A DNA stretch of 64,000 bases from Dasypus novemcinctus. Lineage: Eukaryota; Chordata; Mammalia; Cingulata; Dasypodidae. Position numbers and translations under genes: made by a program. Each line of letters opens with the position of its first letter. Position 1 is the first letter of the stretch. The stretch lies in contig NC_080688.1 in assembly GCF_030445035.2 (NCBI RefSeq), positions 71,271,449-71,335,448 of the forward strand, read 5' to 3'. Below the pieces are notes generated by a model. It saw only the letters and a program-made list of their open reading frames with translations. It was not told the DNA's origin and did no database searches. Of the stretch, positions 1-13,556 are shown in pieces.

Positions 1-765
1 ATCAATAAATGTAATAACCACATTAACAGAGCAAAGAAAAAAAAGGCCATCTCAATTGATGGAGAAAAAGCATTTGACAATATCCAGCACCACTTCTTGT
101 TGAAAACTCTTAGAAAACTAGGAATAATAGGAAACTTCCTTCTCATGATAATGGGCATTTATGAAAAACCCATTGATAACACTGTATTTAATAGTGAAAG
201 ACTGCAAACTTTACCTCTAAGCTCAAGAGCAAATCAAGGATGTCCACTGTCACTACTGCTAGTCAACATTGTACTGGAAGTTCTAGCTAGAGCAATTAGG
301 CAAGAGAAAGAAATAAAAGGCTTCCACAATAGAAAGGAAGAAATGAAACTTTTCCTGTGTGCAGATGACATGATCCTACATACAGAAAATATTGAAACCC
401 ATAACAAAGCTATTAGAACTAATAAATAAATTCAGCAAAGTGGTGGGATACCAAATCAACAAGAAAAAATTAAGTGTTTCTATACACCAGTAATGAACAA
501 TCTAAGAGGAAATCAAGGAAAATTCCATTTACAGTAGCAACTAGAAGAATCAAATATCTGGGAATAGATCTAAACAAGCATGTAGAGGACTTGTACATAG
601 AAAAACTACAAAATGTTGCAGAAAGAAATTAAAGAAGACTGGAATACATGGAAGAACATTCTGTATTCATGGATTAAAAAACTAAATATTGTGATGATAT
701 CAATTTTACCCAAAGCAATTTACATATTTGACACAATTCCAATAAAAATTCTGACCAATTTTCGT
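1..765 (+). mobile_element. L1 ORF2 fragment (reverse transcriptase core), broken
   Basis: This is part of a LINE-1 ORF2, the endonuclease/reverse transcriptase that copies L1 RNA into DNA. The translation at 97-429 runs through RT motifs in order: [10 protein letters not shown], then [24 protein letters not shown], the L1 GCPLSPLLFN block, then CADDMIL in place of the usual FADDM catalytic motif. Past the stop near 429 the homology continues in other frames (an IKYLGI-like block near 555, a WKNI/IYSWIKKLNIV-like block near 650, an IPIKI-like block near 745), so frameshifts and stops have accumulated. It runs off the left edge of the window and loses similarity near 765. A dead copy; domain assignment is secure, L1 subfamily is not. 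Confidence 0.9.
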
Positions 766-2320
766 AGTTCCAAAGTACTGTAGAGTTTATGTGGTGCTTA
801 TGCTTTTAGTTTGTACACACCTAAAGCATGGCAAAACGTATAAATCCCAGCCACCAAGCTCTATATATAACCAGCTCCCATCAAAAGGTCTGGTACTCTG
901 AGCTAATCTCAATCTGATTTTATAAAAACGTCTCACAAGAAATGCTATTTTTCTTCCCTTGAACTGTCAGTGTATTTCTGAAGCCCAATTGTGAGCATAA
1001 CTCATTTCTAGGAGGTTCTCCAAGATTAATAAAACTCTGTGATACAAATAGATGATTGATATAGGAGAACTGTCTCCACATGCCAGTCACAGCCAATAGC
1101 CAATGCTCTGCACCACGTACTTTAAAGCATCTCTTGAGGATGGTTAGTATCAGTCACTGCTGGTGAATTTGTTTTTGTTTGTTTGTTTGTTTTTTAACAG
1201 AACTTCATTTCAGAAAATACACTGAATTGAGAAGAATTAGAGACAAATGCAATAGACAAGCAAATCACACTCTGCAGCCTCAAAGAAAAATAACAATCTT
1301 TCATTGAGGCATAGTTACTCTGGGTTCACCTGATTCTATAATGGCCAGCGTGGAGCTCTACCCTTTGCAGTTCTTCTCCAACCATAGTTACCCCTGCTTG
1401 ACCTACCCTAGGCTCTGAGAATCAATTGAGCTGATTGATATCCAGACCCTTTAATGATAAAATAATGTCAGTGGTCCTCATTGCTGGGTTCAAACTCTGA
1501 CAATGGCCCTCATTGCTGGGTTCAGTCCGACCCTGTGCTTCTTGGGTCTGTACTTGACCTATGAGAACACTTTGCCTTGAGTTATCCATGGTGAGAGTCT
1601 TTCCTTGACCTCTTCTCCCTCTCTCCTCTTGGACTTGGGACTCTTGAGCCTCTGCCTCACCAACATAGGTGGCCATCAGCTGATGTACTTTGTTACTGAC
1701 TGTTGTACTTCAGTAATGCCATCTGTTGGCCTGGATCACTAGAACAAGAGCCCCTGTCTATCCCAAAGGTAACCACTTCCTGACACACATTGAATACCCT
1801 CCTGCCGACTACCTGCCATGTGAGGCTTTTACCCTGGGCCTGCAGCACCTTCCTATCTGACTACCTCCATTCACCTGTTCTCCCAGCTCATTTACTCTAC
1901 TAACACATCTCATTCAAGTAAACTTTCCAGATTCTTACCCATTCTACCCACTGCCAACCAATCTCCACTATACTCTGAGAAAACAAAATAAATCAGTATT
2001 GCATTCTCAAACCCAATCCTTCCCAATTCAACACCATTCCCATAACATCAACAGCAAAACAACGAGGCCCTAGAAAACACAGCACACACTGATTTATAAT
2101 GTTCATTATCTTATACTGAATATCTTATAATACTTATATAATTTTTTAATTACACATATGAATATCTTTTCTTTCCATTTAAATGTAAGCTTCTTAGAGG
2201 AAAACATATATAAGCACAGTCCCTTATAACAGCTACTCAGAGAAGTACGCTAAATTAAATTTAACATGTTAGGAGATTAACTTCTATACTTCTTTTCTAT
2301 AGTGTCATTTTCTCAGATTA
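766..2320. other. unassigned non-coding sequence
   Basis: No exon, RNA gene or repeat family that I recognise. It contains a short GTTT run near 1167-1195 and a 32-bp tandem duplication at 1472-1534. The 84-codon minus-strand frame at 1422-1676 overlaps that duplication and looks like chance. Confidence 0.5.
1472..1534. repeat. two-copy 32-bp tandem duplication
   Basis: The core TCATTGCTGGGTTCA occurs twice, in copies starting at 1472 and 1504, with several differences between them. Likely an old slippage or replication duplication. Confidence 0.7.
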
Positions 2321-2520
2321 CCGTCCAATTCATTCTTTCCACTAATATTTTTGACAGCCTACTATGTAGGAGCTACTCTATCAAAGTAAGTAGAGTACAT
2401 TGCTTTATAGATATTACATTTCAGTGGGAGGTGTTGGACAATAAATTTAAAAATATGAATGCCATGTCAAAAAAGTGCTATGAAGAAAATTAAAATGGGG
2501 TAAGAGAAAGATGGAGGGTG
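2321..2520 (-). mobile_element. L2 LINE 3' end, antisense
   Basis: The plus strand reads as the reverse complement of the L2 3' terminus: an ACTAATATTTTTGACAGCCTACTATG segment corresponds to the inverted 'AATAAATATT...GTAGGTGCTCAAT' end, followed by GACAATAAA and GTGCTATGAAGAAAATTAAA blocks further in. Heavily diverged. Confidence 0.55.
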
Positions 2521-4791
2521 GTGTTTATTTGGTGTGGCAGTTGTATCTTTTGCCTCCTTTAGAGAATAAGTGTCTGGAAGTCTCAATTTTGTTTGTTTTT
2601 GAGTTTATTTTGTAAGATTTTTGCAATCAGAATATGCTGAATATGGAGCTTTTAGACCTTTAACAAACTATTTGTGCAAATGGTAAGAAAAGGTATGATT
2701 TTTTAAAATCCCCTACTTCAGTCTTTTGCCTTTTGCATTTTACTGTGGGGAAAAATAGAAAATAAATGGATTGCAGTAAATATAATGCATGCATAAATTA
2801 GTTTCCTTTCTAATAGCCCTCTGGCTTTAATATTTTCCTGGGTATCATCTGTTTAACAGACAAACTCATCTACCATCATTCTGATTTCGCCAGCAATGTC
2901 TGGAGCACCTATTTGCCTATCACAACCTCACTGCCCTGATGCTTAACAAGTGGAGACCCCTGAAAGTCCTTGGTTCCAATCATGGGAGGAATCAAAAGAA
3001 AGAGGAAGGCTCTGAGGAATTACCTTTTGTGCTAAGCTGAGACTGGCACTAGGACCGCCCAGACACCCAGAGGCAGCCACGCTTCACAGCCTGACAGTGG
3101 GACTGAGCCGCCTTTGCTGTTACACAAGAGAGCAGGCAGGCAGCGGTGGCCGCTTGACAGCCTTTCCGCTTCTAGCCGATTGGAAGGTATTTACTTGCTA
3201 TCTATCATTCACATTTTTCACACGTTCCGTGTGCCGCTAGTGTTCACTTTATCTGATGCTCTGGAATGCTGTCCAGCACTTACTGGGTTACTCTAATATT
3301 TTATGTTAATTCCCACAGCTGATGGAAGCAACAGTGCCCTAAAGAAATGGGCTAGGCATTTCCAGAGGCTGAAATCTAGAGGCATTGAAAGTGTAAGTAT
3401 CAGTCACAGATCTCTAATGTATTAGTTGTGTTTCTTGACCCTCTTGCTCATTGAAGGAGCCCATGGAAGCTGCCATCTGCATCTTTCATTCACAAAGGCA
3501 AAGCAGCTAGACAGTGACAGTACCCTCTAATGATGGGCCTGAAGACTCCACTTTGCAGTTTCTGTGCTTCCCTCTTGCAGTTTGTGGGCTTGCAAGAGGT
3601 GAAGCTGGATTTGCAACAGACTTTGATGCAAAGAGATTTTGCTTGGCTGCCGACTGCTTGCTTGGTTTCTGTTTCCTATTTTCAAAGCTCAAAGATTGTT
3701 CTTTCTAAGCACTGCTGTGGTGCAGTGTAGGAACTATTCATGCTCTCTTTATTTCTGCATCCCAAATACTCTAATCATAAATGTAGTTAGTTGATGCCAG
3801 AAGGTTGTTAAACCATTAACTTCCCAGTGCAAAGCGAGTGAAGAGAAATCTAGTTTGCTTTCTCTTGGCAATACTCTATTCAGTCCCATAATAAGTAGAT
3901 TGTACACAGCAACATGAAGAAAAGATAGTAGCCTAACATTCTCTTTCTGTGTTCAATAATAAATTTGGTTATGTGTGATAAGGGAGTAGTTTACTCTTAG
4001 AAAATCAAGTGAATATGACCTTACGGAAGCAAACTGGAAATTCTCTTTAAACATTTGGGAATACAAGTCACCTAATGATGACTTCTCAGGACCTTGTTGC
4101 CAGTATCATGCAGGAAAAACTCTTTGAAAACTTTAAAGCCTTGTTGAATTGGTAGGTGTGATGACTGCTTCAGTAGTTTATAGTTTAAAAGTATATATCT
4201 TATACCAAGATGTAATAAGTTGGCATCTTTATAAATGAATAAAATGTTGAGTCATGTTAATGGTCAATTTATGGGACACATAGGAATTTTTGGTTTATTT
4301 TGATTCTTAAGGGAACAGTGATGTTATCATTTATGTTAGAAAAGAAAATGCCAAAATCAGACACAAAACAAAGTATCAATGTTAATATGATTTAATGAAA
4401 ATTGTTTGTTCAAGAATTATTTAAAAGATTTCTAGTGGATCAAAATTTATATAGTTAAAATACTCTGTGTTTGATATATAGAAATACTCTAAATGACATT
4501 TTTACATGTTTAAATACCAAACTTTTGGAAATGTACTTACAACTCTCCTAAAATTCTCTTTGTTAGGAGCAAGAGGGAAAGAGGACACAAGGAAAGCAGG
4601 GTCTAAGCCTTATTTTATTTTTCTATACTTTTTACACTTTAAACATTCTGAACTAATATTTACTATGTAAGTATGTTAATGCTATTTGGAAAAATGTAAG
4701 TAATATTGTAAATGGATGTAATCACTAATTTGAAGTATCCTTAAGATGCAAATGAATATAAATATGCAACAAGTTATTGCTATATATATAT
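2521..4791. other. unassigned non-coding sequence
   Basis: I see no gene here. Base composition is ordinary except for a GC-richer patch at about 3040-3190 with a few CpGs. Overlapping frames at 3507-3730 on both strands are about 60 codons long and have no recognisable motif. Confidence 0.5.
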
Positions 4792-4807
4792 AAAATTCAT
4801 AAGCAGG

Positions 4808-5023
4808 GGAGTGGAAGGGGCTCAAGTGGTTGAGCTCCTGCCTCCCACATGGGAGGTCCTGGGTGTGGTTCCTGGTATACTCCTGAAAAAACAAAAATGA
4901 ACAACAAACAAAACAAATGAAAAAACCAACTCAGGGAAGCCAATGTGGCTCAATGGTTGAGCACCAGCTTCACATATATGAGGTTCCAGTTTCAACCTTC
5001 AGCCCTCAGGAGTGCAAAAAAAA
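4808..5023 (+). mobile_element. DAS-SINE, dimeric type
   Basis: An RNA polymerase III-derived SINE mobilised by L1 machinery. Two tRNA-like heads are present: one from 4808 with GGGGCTCAAGTGGTTGAGCT and CCCACATGGGAGGTCC, the second from about 4936 with TGTGGCTCAATGGTTGAGCA. An AAC/AAA-rich linker joins them and the element ends in a run of A. It is bounded by a 16-bp perfect TSD, AAAATTCATAAGCAGG, at 4792-4807 and 5024-5039, so both ends are exact. Confidence 0.93.
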
Positions 5024-5039
5024 AAAATTCATAAGCAGG

Positions 5040-5963
5040 TAAAATCTTTTTTGAAGATAATACCTTGCTTCTAGAGGAACTTGGGAAATTTATTGGCATA
5101 GTATTAGAATTTTAGTGTTTTCTTAAAGCAACAGTAATTTTTTAAAAATTTTAGATGGTATAACAATATCCCACTCCATAAATTTTATATTCCATAAATT
5201 TTGTGTTAATAAAGTTTCCTCTGCCTCTCCCTTTTCAAAAATGTTTTCTTATTCCAAATCTGGAAAGATGACTCAATTCTTCAAATTAAAACTTAGTTTT
5301 AAAGCCTATTGCCCAACGTATAATTATTTGCAGCCTTAAACTTTAGTCAAATGTTATATTTATATATGATCACAAATAATTATAAAATAACTTCATTACA
5401 TGTTGAATCTAGAAGATTCATTGCATTCAAGAATGACAGGAAACTGAGAACATAGATTTTATTCATAATCTGATACTCTTCATGGGGCATGACCTTTTTT
5501 CCTAAAATGTAAAACTTTGTGAAACCCTGGCTAAACCTCACTGACTGAAGAAAATAGGGCGATAATCAGCAGAATCCCAGCACTGGTGTCAAACAAGTGA
5601 GCTGAAGCCAAAGAACACATGCAAAGGCTAAGACTAATTTGTTCAAGTAGTAATCACCTGGTGACTTTGAGTACTGAGGATAATTCACTAAGGCCTTCAA
5701 ATGTCTCTCTGCCTAAGAGACCCAGGTAAATATCAATATTATCTGAAATTGCCAAATAGTGAAAAAGAAGCTATTTCTATCTTCTTTTTAACCTACATAT
5801 TTTTGTTTAAAAGAGGTTCAGCAATAACAAATCTAGTTACACCAGTCTCATTCCCAGCAGTGCTTTTCTTCTAGAAGACACAATATAATCCGTAAAATTG
5901 CCATAAGCATGGCTCCTTTCCAATAGAAGGGCCCATCTAATCTAGCACTACAAAGGAGAAACA
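5040..5963. other. unassigned AT-rich non-coding sequence
   Basis: Nothing recognised on either strand. Confidence 0.5.
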
Positions 5964-6475
5964 TGTCTCTCAGTGAGAAGGTGATTTATTGTGAGCGCAC
6001 AAGCAAGAAACTGGGGAATCTTCCCCAAACCAGGTAAAAGTAAAAATGGGAGCTAAGGTTTTTACAGGGAAAAAAAAAAAAGGTGGGGGTCCATAGAGAA
6101 GAAGAAAAACAAGTAAAAAAAAAAAACAAGTGATGCCAGGAGTCTTGAGAGCAGGATGCATGCAATTTGTCAGTCTTGTGCTGTCTCAAGCACATTCAAC
6201 TTGTCCTTGGTTTCAGTGGCTAATAAACCACAGTTTAATATTGTTGTGCCAGCCGCTCAAGGATATCAAGCTTTTTGTCTCTGAGAAAAGTTAGATTTAA
6301 GGGGTCATGAGGTGCACCTGACACCATTCTGTCTGGTTTTGCTTTGAGACGTTATCTGATTGCTGTAAGCTAAAAGTGAGAAGGTCTGGTTCAGATATGG
6401 TTCAGGGAACTAAGTGCAAGCAGTAAACTTTCTAAAATTAGACTAGTAGAAAACCAGCTCAATTAGTGTATTAGA
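5964..6475 (-). mobile_element. possible class I LTR, antisense
   Basis: The complement carries an LTR-like arrangement near its 3' end: a CTTGCTTGTGCGCTCACAAT segment leading into AATAAA, then about 25 bases on, CTGAGAGACA as a CA end at 5964. The right boundary is a guess because no TSD or TG start could be fixed. Several poly(A)/purine runs (6069-6081, 6116-6126) lie inside. It could be another repeat type. Confidence 0.35.
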
Positions 6476-7405
6476 CTTTTCAGAGCGGCTTAAGTGAATA
6501 AATTTTAAATAAGCACATTTTCCAGCAATCAAATACAAGGGTTCTCATATGAACAGAGTACTTCCTAAGACACTCAAGACAGAGAAGAAAAAAGATAGCT
6601 TTTACATTATTATTGATATTATCAAATAAAATGGGTTTGAAATAAGTGTGAATTTCTAAGTCACCCAGAAAGAGTTAATATAAAAGGAGATGAGGAGCAT
6701 CAGCAGAACTTGTAGCATTGCAGTTTATTTTTTGTTTTCTGAACACCTATGCTTATTTTAAATAAGAAAAGATGCCTCTTCCATGAAGCTGGGGGCTGAA
6801 TTCCAATGACAATCCCATGGGAGGCACTTAGTGGTTGTGGAATGGATACAGAAAGAAATGTAAATAAATCACAAATGATTTGATTTATTCTGAAAGATAA
6901 TTACAATTCTAACATTATTTATTTAGATCTTGTTGGACATATATATCAATACATAGAAATTAAACGTATAATAACTTGAGGTTTCCTTTTTAAATCCAAT
7001 TATGATTCTCCTTTATTGAATAAAAGACTTCTGGGAAAGGAATGAGAGTATGCTAGTGGTGTTTCATATCAAGGAGGGATAGCTTACATATTTTGTTGGA
7101 GTTTGGTAAAAGAGAAAAGTTATTATCCATATAATTTGGGAAGAAGCTTTTCTTGCCAGTAAAGGTCTTGTTTCCAGATTGGGTGCTACTTATAAAGAAA
7201 TAAGTCTGTAGGTAAAGAAGAAAGTTTTGTAGTAGATGAGGTTTATTGTTTGAGTGTAAAAAGCAAATTAACAATATGAAATGTGTGTGATACATTTGGA
7301 TAATGTGTATCCAAGCATTATTTAAACTTATCCCTTCTGATTCACACAACTGCAGCTGATGTGGACAAGATGTTCCTTTCCCGTAATCTTTTATTTAATA
7401 AAGAT
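6476..7405. other. unassigned non-coding sequence
   Basis: No recognised gene or repeat. The 98-codon minus-strand frame at 7053-7349 has no family motif and no supporting context. Confidence 0.5.
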
Positions 7406-10366
7406 AAAGAAAAACCTTTGAGGTGCACAAATGTTTAATTTTGAGGAGGTCCCATTTATCTATTTTTCCTTTTGTTGCTCATGCTTTGGGTGCAATGTTT
7501 AAGAAACTACCCCCTACCATAAGATCTTGAAGATGATTTCCTCATTTTCTTCCAGGAGTTTTATGGTTGTCACTTTTATATTTAGGTCTTTGGTCTATTT
7601 TGAGTTAATTTTTGTATAAGGTGTAAGATAGGGATCCTCTTTCTTGCTCTTGGATATGGATATTCAGTTCTCACAGCACCATTTTTTAAATAGATTGTTT
7701 TTGTCCAGTTGGGAGGCCTTGACAACCTTGTCAAAAATCACTTGATGGTAGATGTGAAGGTTTATTTCTGTTTCCTCAATTTGGTTCCATTGGTAAATCT
7801 ATCTGCTTTATGCCAGTATCATGCTGTTTTTACTAGTGTAGCTAAGTAATATGCTTTAAAGTCAGGAAGTGAAAGTCCTTCAATTTCGTTTTTCTTTTTA
7901 TGATCTTTTTAGCTATTTGGGACCCCTTACCCTTCCAAATAAGTTTGTAAATTGCCTTTTACATTTCTGCAAAAAAAAAAAATACTGTTGGGATTTTTAT
8001 TGGGATTGCATTGATTCTGTAAATCAGTTTGGGTAGAATTGACATCTTAACAATATTTAGTCTACCAGTCTATGAACATGCAAAGTCCTTTCCTTTATTT
8101 AAGTCTTCTTCAGTTTCTTTTAGCAATGTTTTTTTGTTTTCTGAATATAAGTCCTTTATTGTCCTTGATTAAGATTATTCCTAAATATTTTATTTTTTTG
8201 TTGCTGTTTTAAATGGATTTTTTTTTCTGATTTCTTCCTCTGATTGCACATCAGTAGTGTATAGAAATGCTATTGGTTTTTGCATAATTAATCTTGTATC
8301 CTGCAACTTTGCTGAACTTATCTATTATTTCTAGGAGCTTTCCTGTGGATTTTTCAGGATTTTCTAGATATAGGATCATGTCATCAGCTAATAGTGAAAG
8401 TTTTACTTCTCTTTCCTATATGGGTGCCTTTTATTTCTTTGTCTAGCCTAATTGCTCTAGCTAGAACTTCTAGTGCAATATTGAATAACCTTTTGACAGT
8501 GGGCATCCTTGTCTTGTTCCTGACCTCAGCAGGAAAGCTATCAGTCTTTCATCATTGAGTACAATGCTAGCTGTAGGTTTTTCATATAACCCCTTTACCA
8601 TGTGGAGAAAGCTTCCTTCTATTCCTATCTTTTGGAGTGTTTTTATCAAGAAAGGATTCTATATTTTGTCAAACGCCTTTTCTGCATCAATCAAGAGGAT
8701 CATGTAGTTTTTCTTCTTCAATTTATTTATGTGGTTTATTATACTAATTGAGTTTCTTGTGGTGAACCACCCTTGTACCCTGGGATAAAACCCACTTGAT
8801 TATGGTGTATAATTCTTTTAATAAGCTCTTGGATTCTGGTTGCAAGTATTTTGTTGAGGATTTTTGCATCTATATTCATTAGAGATATTGGTCTGTAATT
8901 TTCTTTTTCTATAGTACATTTATTTGTTTTTGCTTTAGGGTGATGTTGGTTTCATAGAATGAGTTTGGTAGCATTCTTTCCTGTTCACTGTTTTGGAAGA
9001 ACTTGAGCAAGATTGGTATTAGATCATCTCTGAATCTTTGGTAGAATTTACCTGTGAAGCCATCTGGTCCTGGGCTTTTCATCTTTGAGAAGTTCCTGGA
9101 GATTGTTTCAGTCCCTTGTGATTATTTCATTGAGGTCTTCTATTTCGTCTAGTGTCAGTGTAGGTTGTTTGTATTTCTAGGAATTTGTCCATCTCATCTA
9201 TATTGTCTAGTTTTTTGGCATAAATTTGTCCAAATCTTCTCTTATGATCTCTATTATTTTGGTAATGACCCCCCTCCATTTCTGGTATTATTTATTTGTG
9301 CCTTCCCTCTTTTTTTCTTTGTCAGACTAAGGGTTTGTCAATTTTGTTGATCTTCTCAAAGAACCAACTTTTGGTTTTGTTGATTCTGTTTATTATTTGT
9401 TTTTTTTTATTTCATTTATTTCTGCTCTGATTTTTACTATTTCTTTCCTTTGGCTTGGTTTGGGATTAGTTTGCTGTTCTTTTTCTAGTTTCTCCAGGTG
9501 TGCAGTTAGATCAGAATTTTAGCTTTTTCTTCTTTTTTAATATAAGCATTGAAGGCTATAAATTTCCCTCTCAGGACTGTCTTTGCAGTTTCCATTAGGT
9601 TTTGATAGATTGTGTTCTCATTTTTATTGATCTCAAGATATTTACTGAATTCTCCTGTAATTTCTTCTTTGGACCACTGATTATTTAAGAGCGTGTTGTT
9701 TAATCTCCATATGTTTATGAATTTCCCTTTTTTCCATCCTTTATTGATTTTCACCTTCATTCTGTCATGATCAGAGAAAGTGTTTTGCATACTTTCAATC
9801 TTTTTAAATTTATTGAAACTCTTCTTGTGACCAATATTTGGTCACATGGGGTATCCATGAGCACTTGAAAATAATGTATATCCTGTTGTTCTGGGGTATA
9901 ATGCTTTAGAAATGCCTGTTAGGTCTAGTTCATTGATCATATTATTCAAACTCTCTATTTCTTTTTTATCCTCTGTCCCGATATCTATCCAATACTGAGA
10001 GTGGTATATTGAAGTCACCAACTATTATTGTAGAGACATCTATTTCTCCCTTCAGTTTTGCCAGTGTGTGCCTCATGTATCTTTGGGCACCCAGGTTCAG
10101 TCCATAAGTATTTATTATGGCTATTTCTTCTTTGTGAATTTCTCCTTTTATTAATATGTACTGACCTTTTGCATCCCTTATAACAGTTTTGCACTTAAAA
10201 TCTATTTTGTCCAATATTAATATCACTACTCTAACTCTTTTTTGGGGTATATTTGCATGGAATATCTTTTTCCAACCTTTCACTTTCGACCTGGTTATGT
10301 ACTTACGTGTGAGGCAAGTCTCTTGTAGACAGCATATAAATGGCTCATTTTTTTATTCACTCAAAA
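7406..10366 (-). mobile_element. L1 ORF2 internal fragment, antisense, lacking both ends
   Basis: The minus strand reads from the L1 endonuclease domain through reverse transcriptase into the start of the C-terminal domain. At 9966-10283 the translation has KGWKKIFHAN, then GEIDVSTIIVGDFNIPL, the L1 endonuclease block around GDFN. RT blocks follow towards lower coordinates, ending near 7406 at a KIDKWDLLKI-like segment. Full ORF2 is about 1,275 residues; the first roughly 70 and the last roughly 270, plus the 3' UTR and poly(A), are missing. Stops and frameshifts are frequent. L1 copies usually lose their 5' end, so loss of the 3' end suggests a later deletion or rearrangement. Confidence 0.92.
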
Positions 10367-13028
10367 TACATATATTTCCTATAGACTCTCCAGATTGCTA
10401 ATGGGCTTCCCCTGCTGGAAGATACACAGTAGAATAAATAATGGCTACAAAGTTCATGATGATTTCTGTTGCCTTCATTGTCATATCAAGAAATATTTTA
10501 TTTTTTAAAAAAGCAGTTTCTTTCCACAAAATACTTAGATTTGTTAAATACTAATTGACACCGAACAGTAGAGGTGAAGGTACATAGTGACTAAATCTCC
10601 TTTGATTCCCTTTAACAATTTCATTGGTTTTAAAATTTCATGATATCATCCACCTTTATCCATGGATCCTGTTGTACTTATTTCTAATTGGAACATTTTT
10701 CCATTTCACCTCCATGTACTGAACAAAGGTTTAGATAAAACAACCAGATTCCTGAACTGAACACCTTGAAAATTTTCCCAATTGCATCTGCCTGACCAAA
10801 AAAATAATAATAATCTATTGAGAGTAGCTGTGGTCCAAATTGTCTGTTTACAGCAAATCCATGATTCTGATTTTGATGCCAAATTTTTTCTAGGACTACT
10901 CTGATAACTATTATGCCTAGTTAAATCTTATTTTCAAGGTTATTATTAACTCTTCAGGGATTTAATATAGGCTATATTGCAATATTCTATATTTTCTGAA
11001 AACAGAATATCTTTTATTCACTGTGTAAAATAAATACCAAGCAAAGTCATATTGATACAATCCCAAAATGATTATTCCAGTGGTATACATTTATCTATGT
11101 CCTTTTTATTATTATTTTGCTCTTCACTTCAATTTAAAAATAATCTTAGAATATAGAGCCTTTTATGACCCTTAATGAGCCATTTTAATGTCATTGTTTG
11201 GAAGTTTTATTTAATTAGAATTTTCCATTTGTCTAAATTCAAACTAGAACAAGGTTCCCATTTCAGATGTAAAGCAACTTTGCTTTCTGTCTTAAAACGG
11301 CAGAGACTTACTGAGCATCACATACACGCCTCAGAAAGAATGACCCTATTTTATTCCTCGACAAGAACAAAACTCTAATAAAGACATATATATTGTATCA
11401 TTCTATGGGCATGTCAAAAGTTACCTATCTGAAGAACAAATGGCTCAATTAAAGAGCAATTCTCCTGGCAAAGAGATCATTTAAATGGTGCTTTTCCATT
11501 CCAAATGGATCCCCTTAGTTGTTATTGCAATAAAATGACTTAGTACATTCCATATTCTTTTCAGATGTTCGAGTTTCTTTCTTTCAATGATCTTCTGCCT
11601 CCATCCATAGTTTCAGACTTTCCAGTTTTAGAATTTTGAAAGTGAAGTTTAGAGGAGACTTTGAAATCTTCTCCAACACCCTCAGTTTAGAGCTGACAAG
11701 CCTGTGATCCCAAGTGGTCAACTGTAGAATTGACAGTCTCCATGTGTCTGCTTTAGATTTTTTCTGACAGTATCCACCCTGTCCTCTCTCTCTGCTCCCC
11801 CTGCCTGCCTCTAGTGATCATAAGTAATCTCCAATGCATATTCCTAATAATAAAAAGAAAAGGCTCATCTTTTTAGATTTTGCCTGATTTTTTTCCATAG
11901 GTACCACACAAGTATTAATTAATCATATAGGCCTCCTTGAGTTTGCTGCATGTTGAGAGCATTACAGTATTACAGCAACTAAATTTGTTCTGGTAATTGT
12001 TGTAAGAAATCTTGAGTTGCACTTTCTAAAATCTTAGTAGCTCTTCTATCCTAAGGCTAGGAAACCAATCCCAAAACACTCTCCCCACTAGATTTCAACT
12101 GCATACCTATAAATTTAAATGAAATCATCTCTTCTTAAGGTCCTCCAAATTTTTCTAAGGTCCCTGGCCTGACAAGAAATAAACTTTTACTACCTGTGAG
12201 ACTGGCCTCTAGAGACAGGTGTCAGATCAGTTTCCAGAAGGGTTTTGTAGGCATTGACTATACATACGTTCTATAATGATAAGCTTTGCCATACTTGATT
12301 AAAAAAGAACCACTTTAAAATATGACATACCAAGTACAGCTTTGATTGTAGCTTTGATTTGTCCAATTATATCCTGGTAAAAATGGAGTGTGTGCTTTTG
12401 ATCCTACAAATAATTATAAGACCATGGCAAGTAAGAAGACTCAGTAAAATTTTTTTTCCAATATCTGAGTAGTTCAGGGAGATTCAGATATCATTTACAA
12501 TGCTTAATTTCAGTTTACAAAAGTATAATCTATTAAATTTTAGCAATAGCTCAAGAAGAAAGAAAAAGATTTCCTTTTATTTTTTAAAAATAGTAAGTTA
12601 AAAGTAATACCAACCATTTTCCAAACAAATAACTACAACTAAATTTCCTTCATGAGCTCATTTAATCCTGGTGATTAATTAGTTTTCTACAGATATAGAG
12701 CTGACAGTCTACTTTCATGAAATAGTTCTTTTCCTAGACTAAAAGGAGTCCAGAAAGCCTAATATAGTCTGCTGGTACAGTCCAACTACGTGAGTTTGGA
12801 GACCTGTCCCCCAGAACTATTCTTTAAATTTTCCTTGGTATGATCCTTTCTATGAGGTTCTGAGACTGTCCTTTGTTAAAACCACCAGTTCTAGCCTGTA
12901 TTGTATAGCAGAGCCTTCAGACAAGCTTCAAGAAGCAAGGACTGGTTGATAATGAGACTAAGAAGTTGTGGTTAGTTTTTCACAATAACCAATAATTTCA
13001 AAGTTGAAGAGAGTAAAGTTCTCATTAG
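10367..13028. other. unassigned non-coding sequence
   Basis: 2.7 kb in which I recognise no gene. A segment near 11640-11720 vaguely resembles an old mammalian MIR-like repeat but is too diverged to call. Confidence 0.5.
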
Positions 13029-13515
13029 GTTTTTTTTTCTTTTTTTCTTTAATTAAAGTTAATAGATCACAAGAAATGTTACATTAAAAAACATAAAAAA
13101 ACAAAAAACATTTTTTTTGGTAAATTATATGTTTTTGAAGATATATACATCACACAAAAAAATGTTACACTAAAAAATACAAGAGGTTCCTGTATACCCC
13201 CCACCCCACCCTGACTCCTCCCATCCCAACAACCTCCCTCATCATTGCGGCACACTCATCACACTCGGTGAACACATTTTGGGGCACTGCTGCACTACAC
13301 AGATAATAGTTTGCCCTGTAGTTCGCACTCTCCCCCAGTACATTCAGCGGGTTATGGCAGGATATATAAAGTCCAGCATCTGACCCTGCAGTATCATTAA
13401 GGACAACTCAAAATTCCAAAAATGCCCCCACAACACATCTCTTCTACCCTCAGCAAATACTGTGGCCGCTTTCTCCACCTCGATGCTAAAATCCCTGAGG
13501 ATATGATCTTGTTAT
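13029..13515 (-). mobile_element. L1 3' UTR tail, antisense
   Basis: It begins on the plus strand with a T-rich run (the inverted poly(A)) and continues with C-rich blocks, TATACCCCCCACCCCACCC, then CATCATTGCGGCACACTCAT and GTGAACACATTTTGGGGCA. The same order of blocks recurs at 27598, 49317 and 55560, which identifies a shared L1 3' terminus. It is 5'-truncated, ending near the left TSD of the next element. The retroelement at 13533 inserted into or beside it later. Confidence 0.8.
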
Positions 13516-13532
13516 AAAAAGCATTGGTGTAT
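13516..13532. repeat. left target-site duplication of the half-L1 element
   Basis: AAAAAGCATTGGTGTAT, repeated exactly at 16745-16761. The bottom strand at the insertion point reads TTTTT/AT, which fits the L1 endonuclease preference for TTTT/A. Confidence 0.93.
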
Positions 13533-13556
13533 GCAGCTTCATCCCCACCCCAGGTA

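Noticed and set aside
1422..1676. Small coding gene
   Set aside because: The frame overlaps a tandem duplication and shows no known motif.
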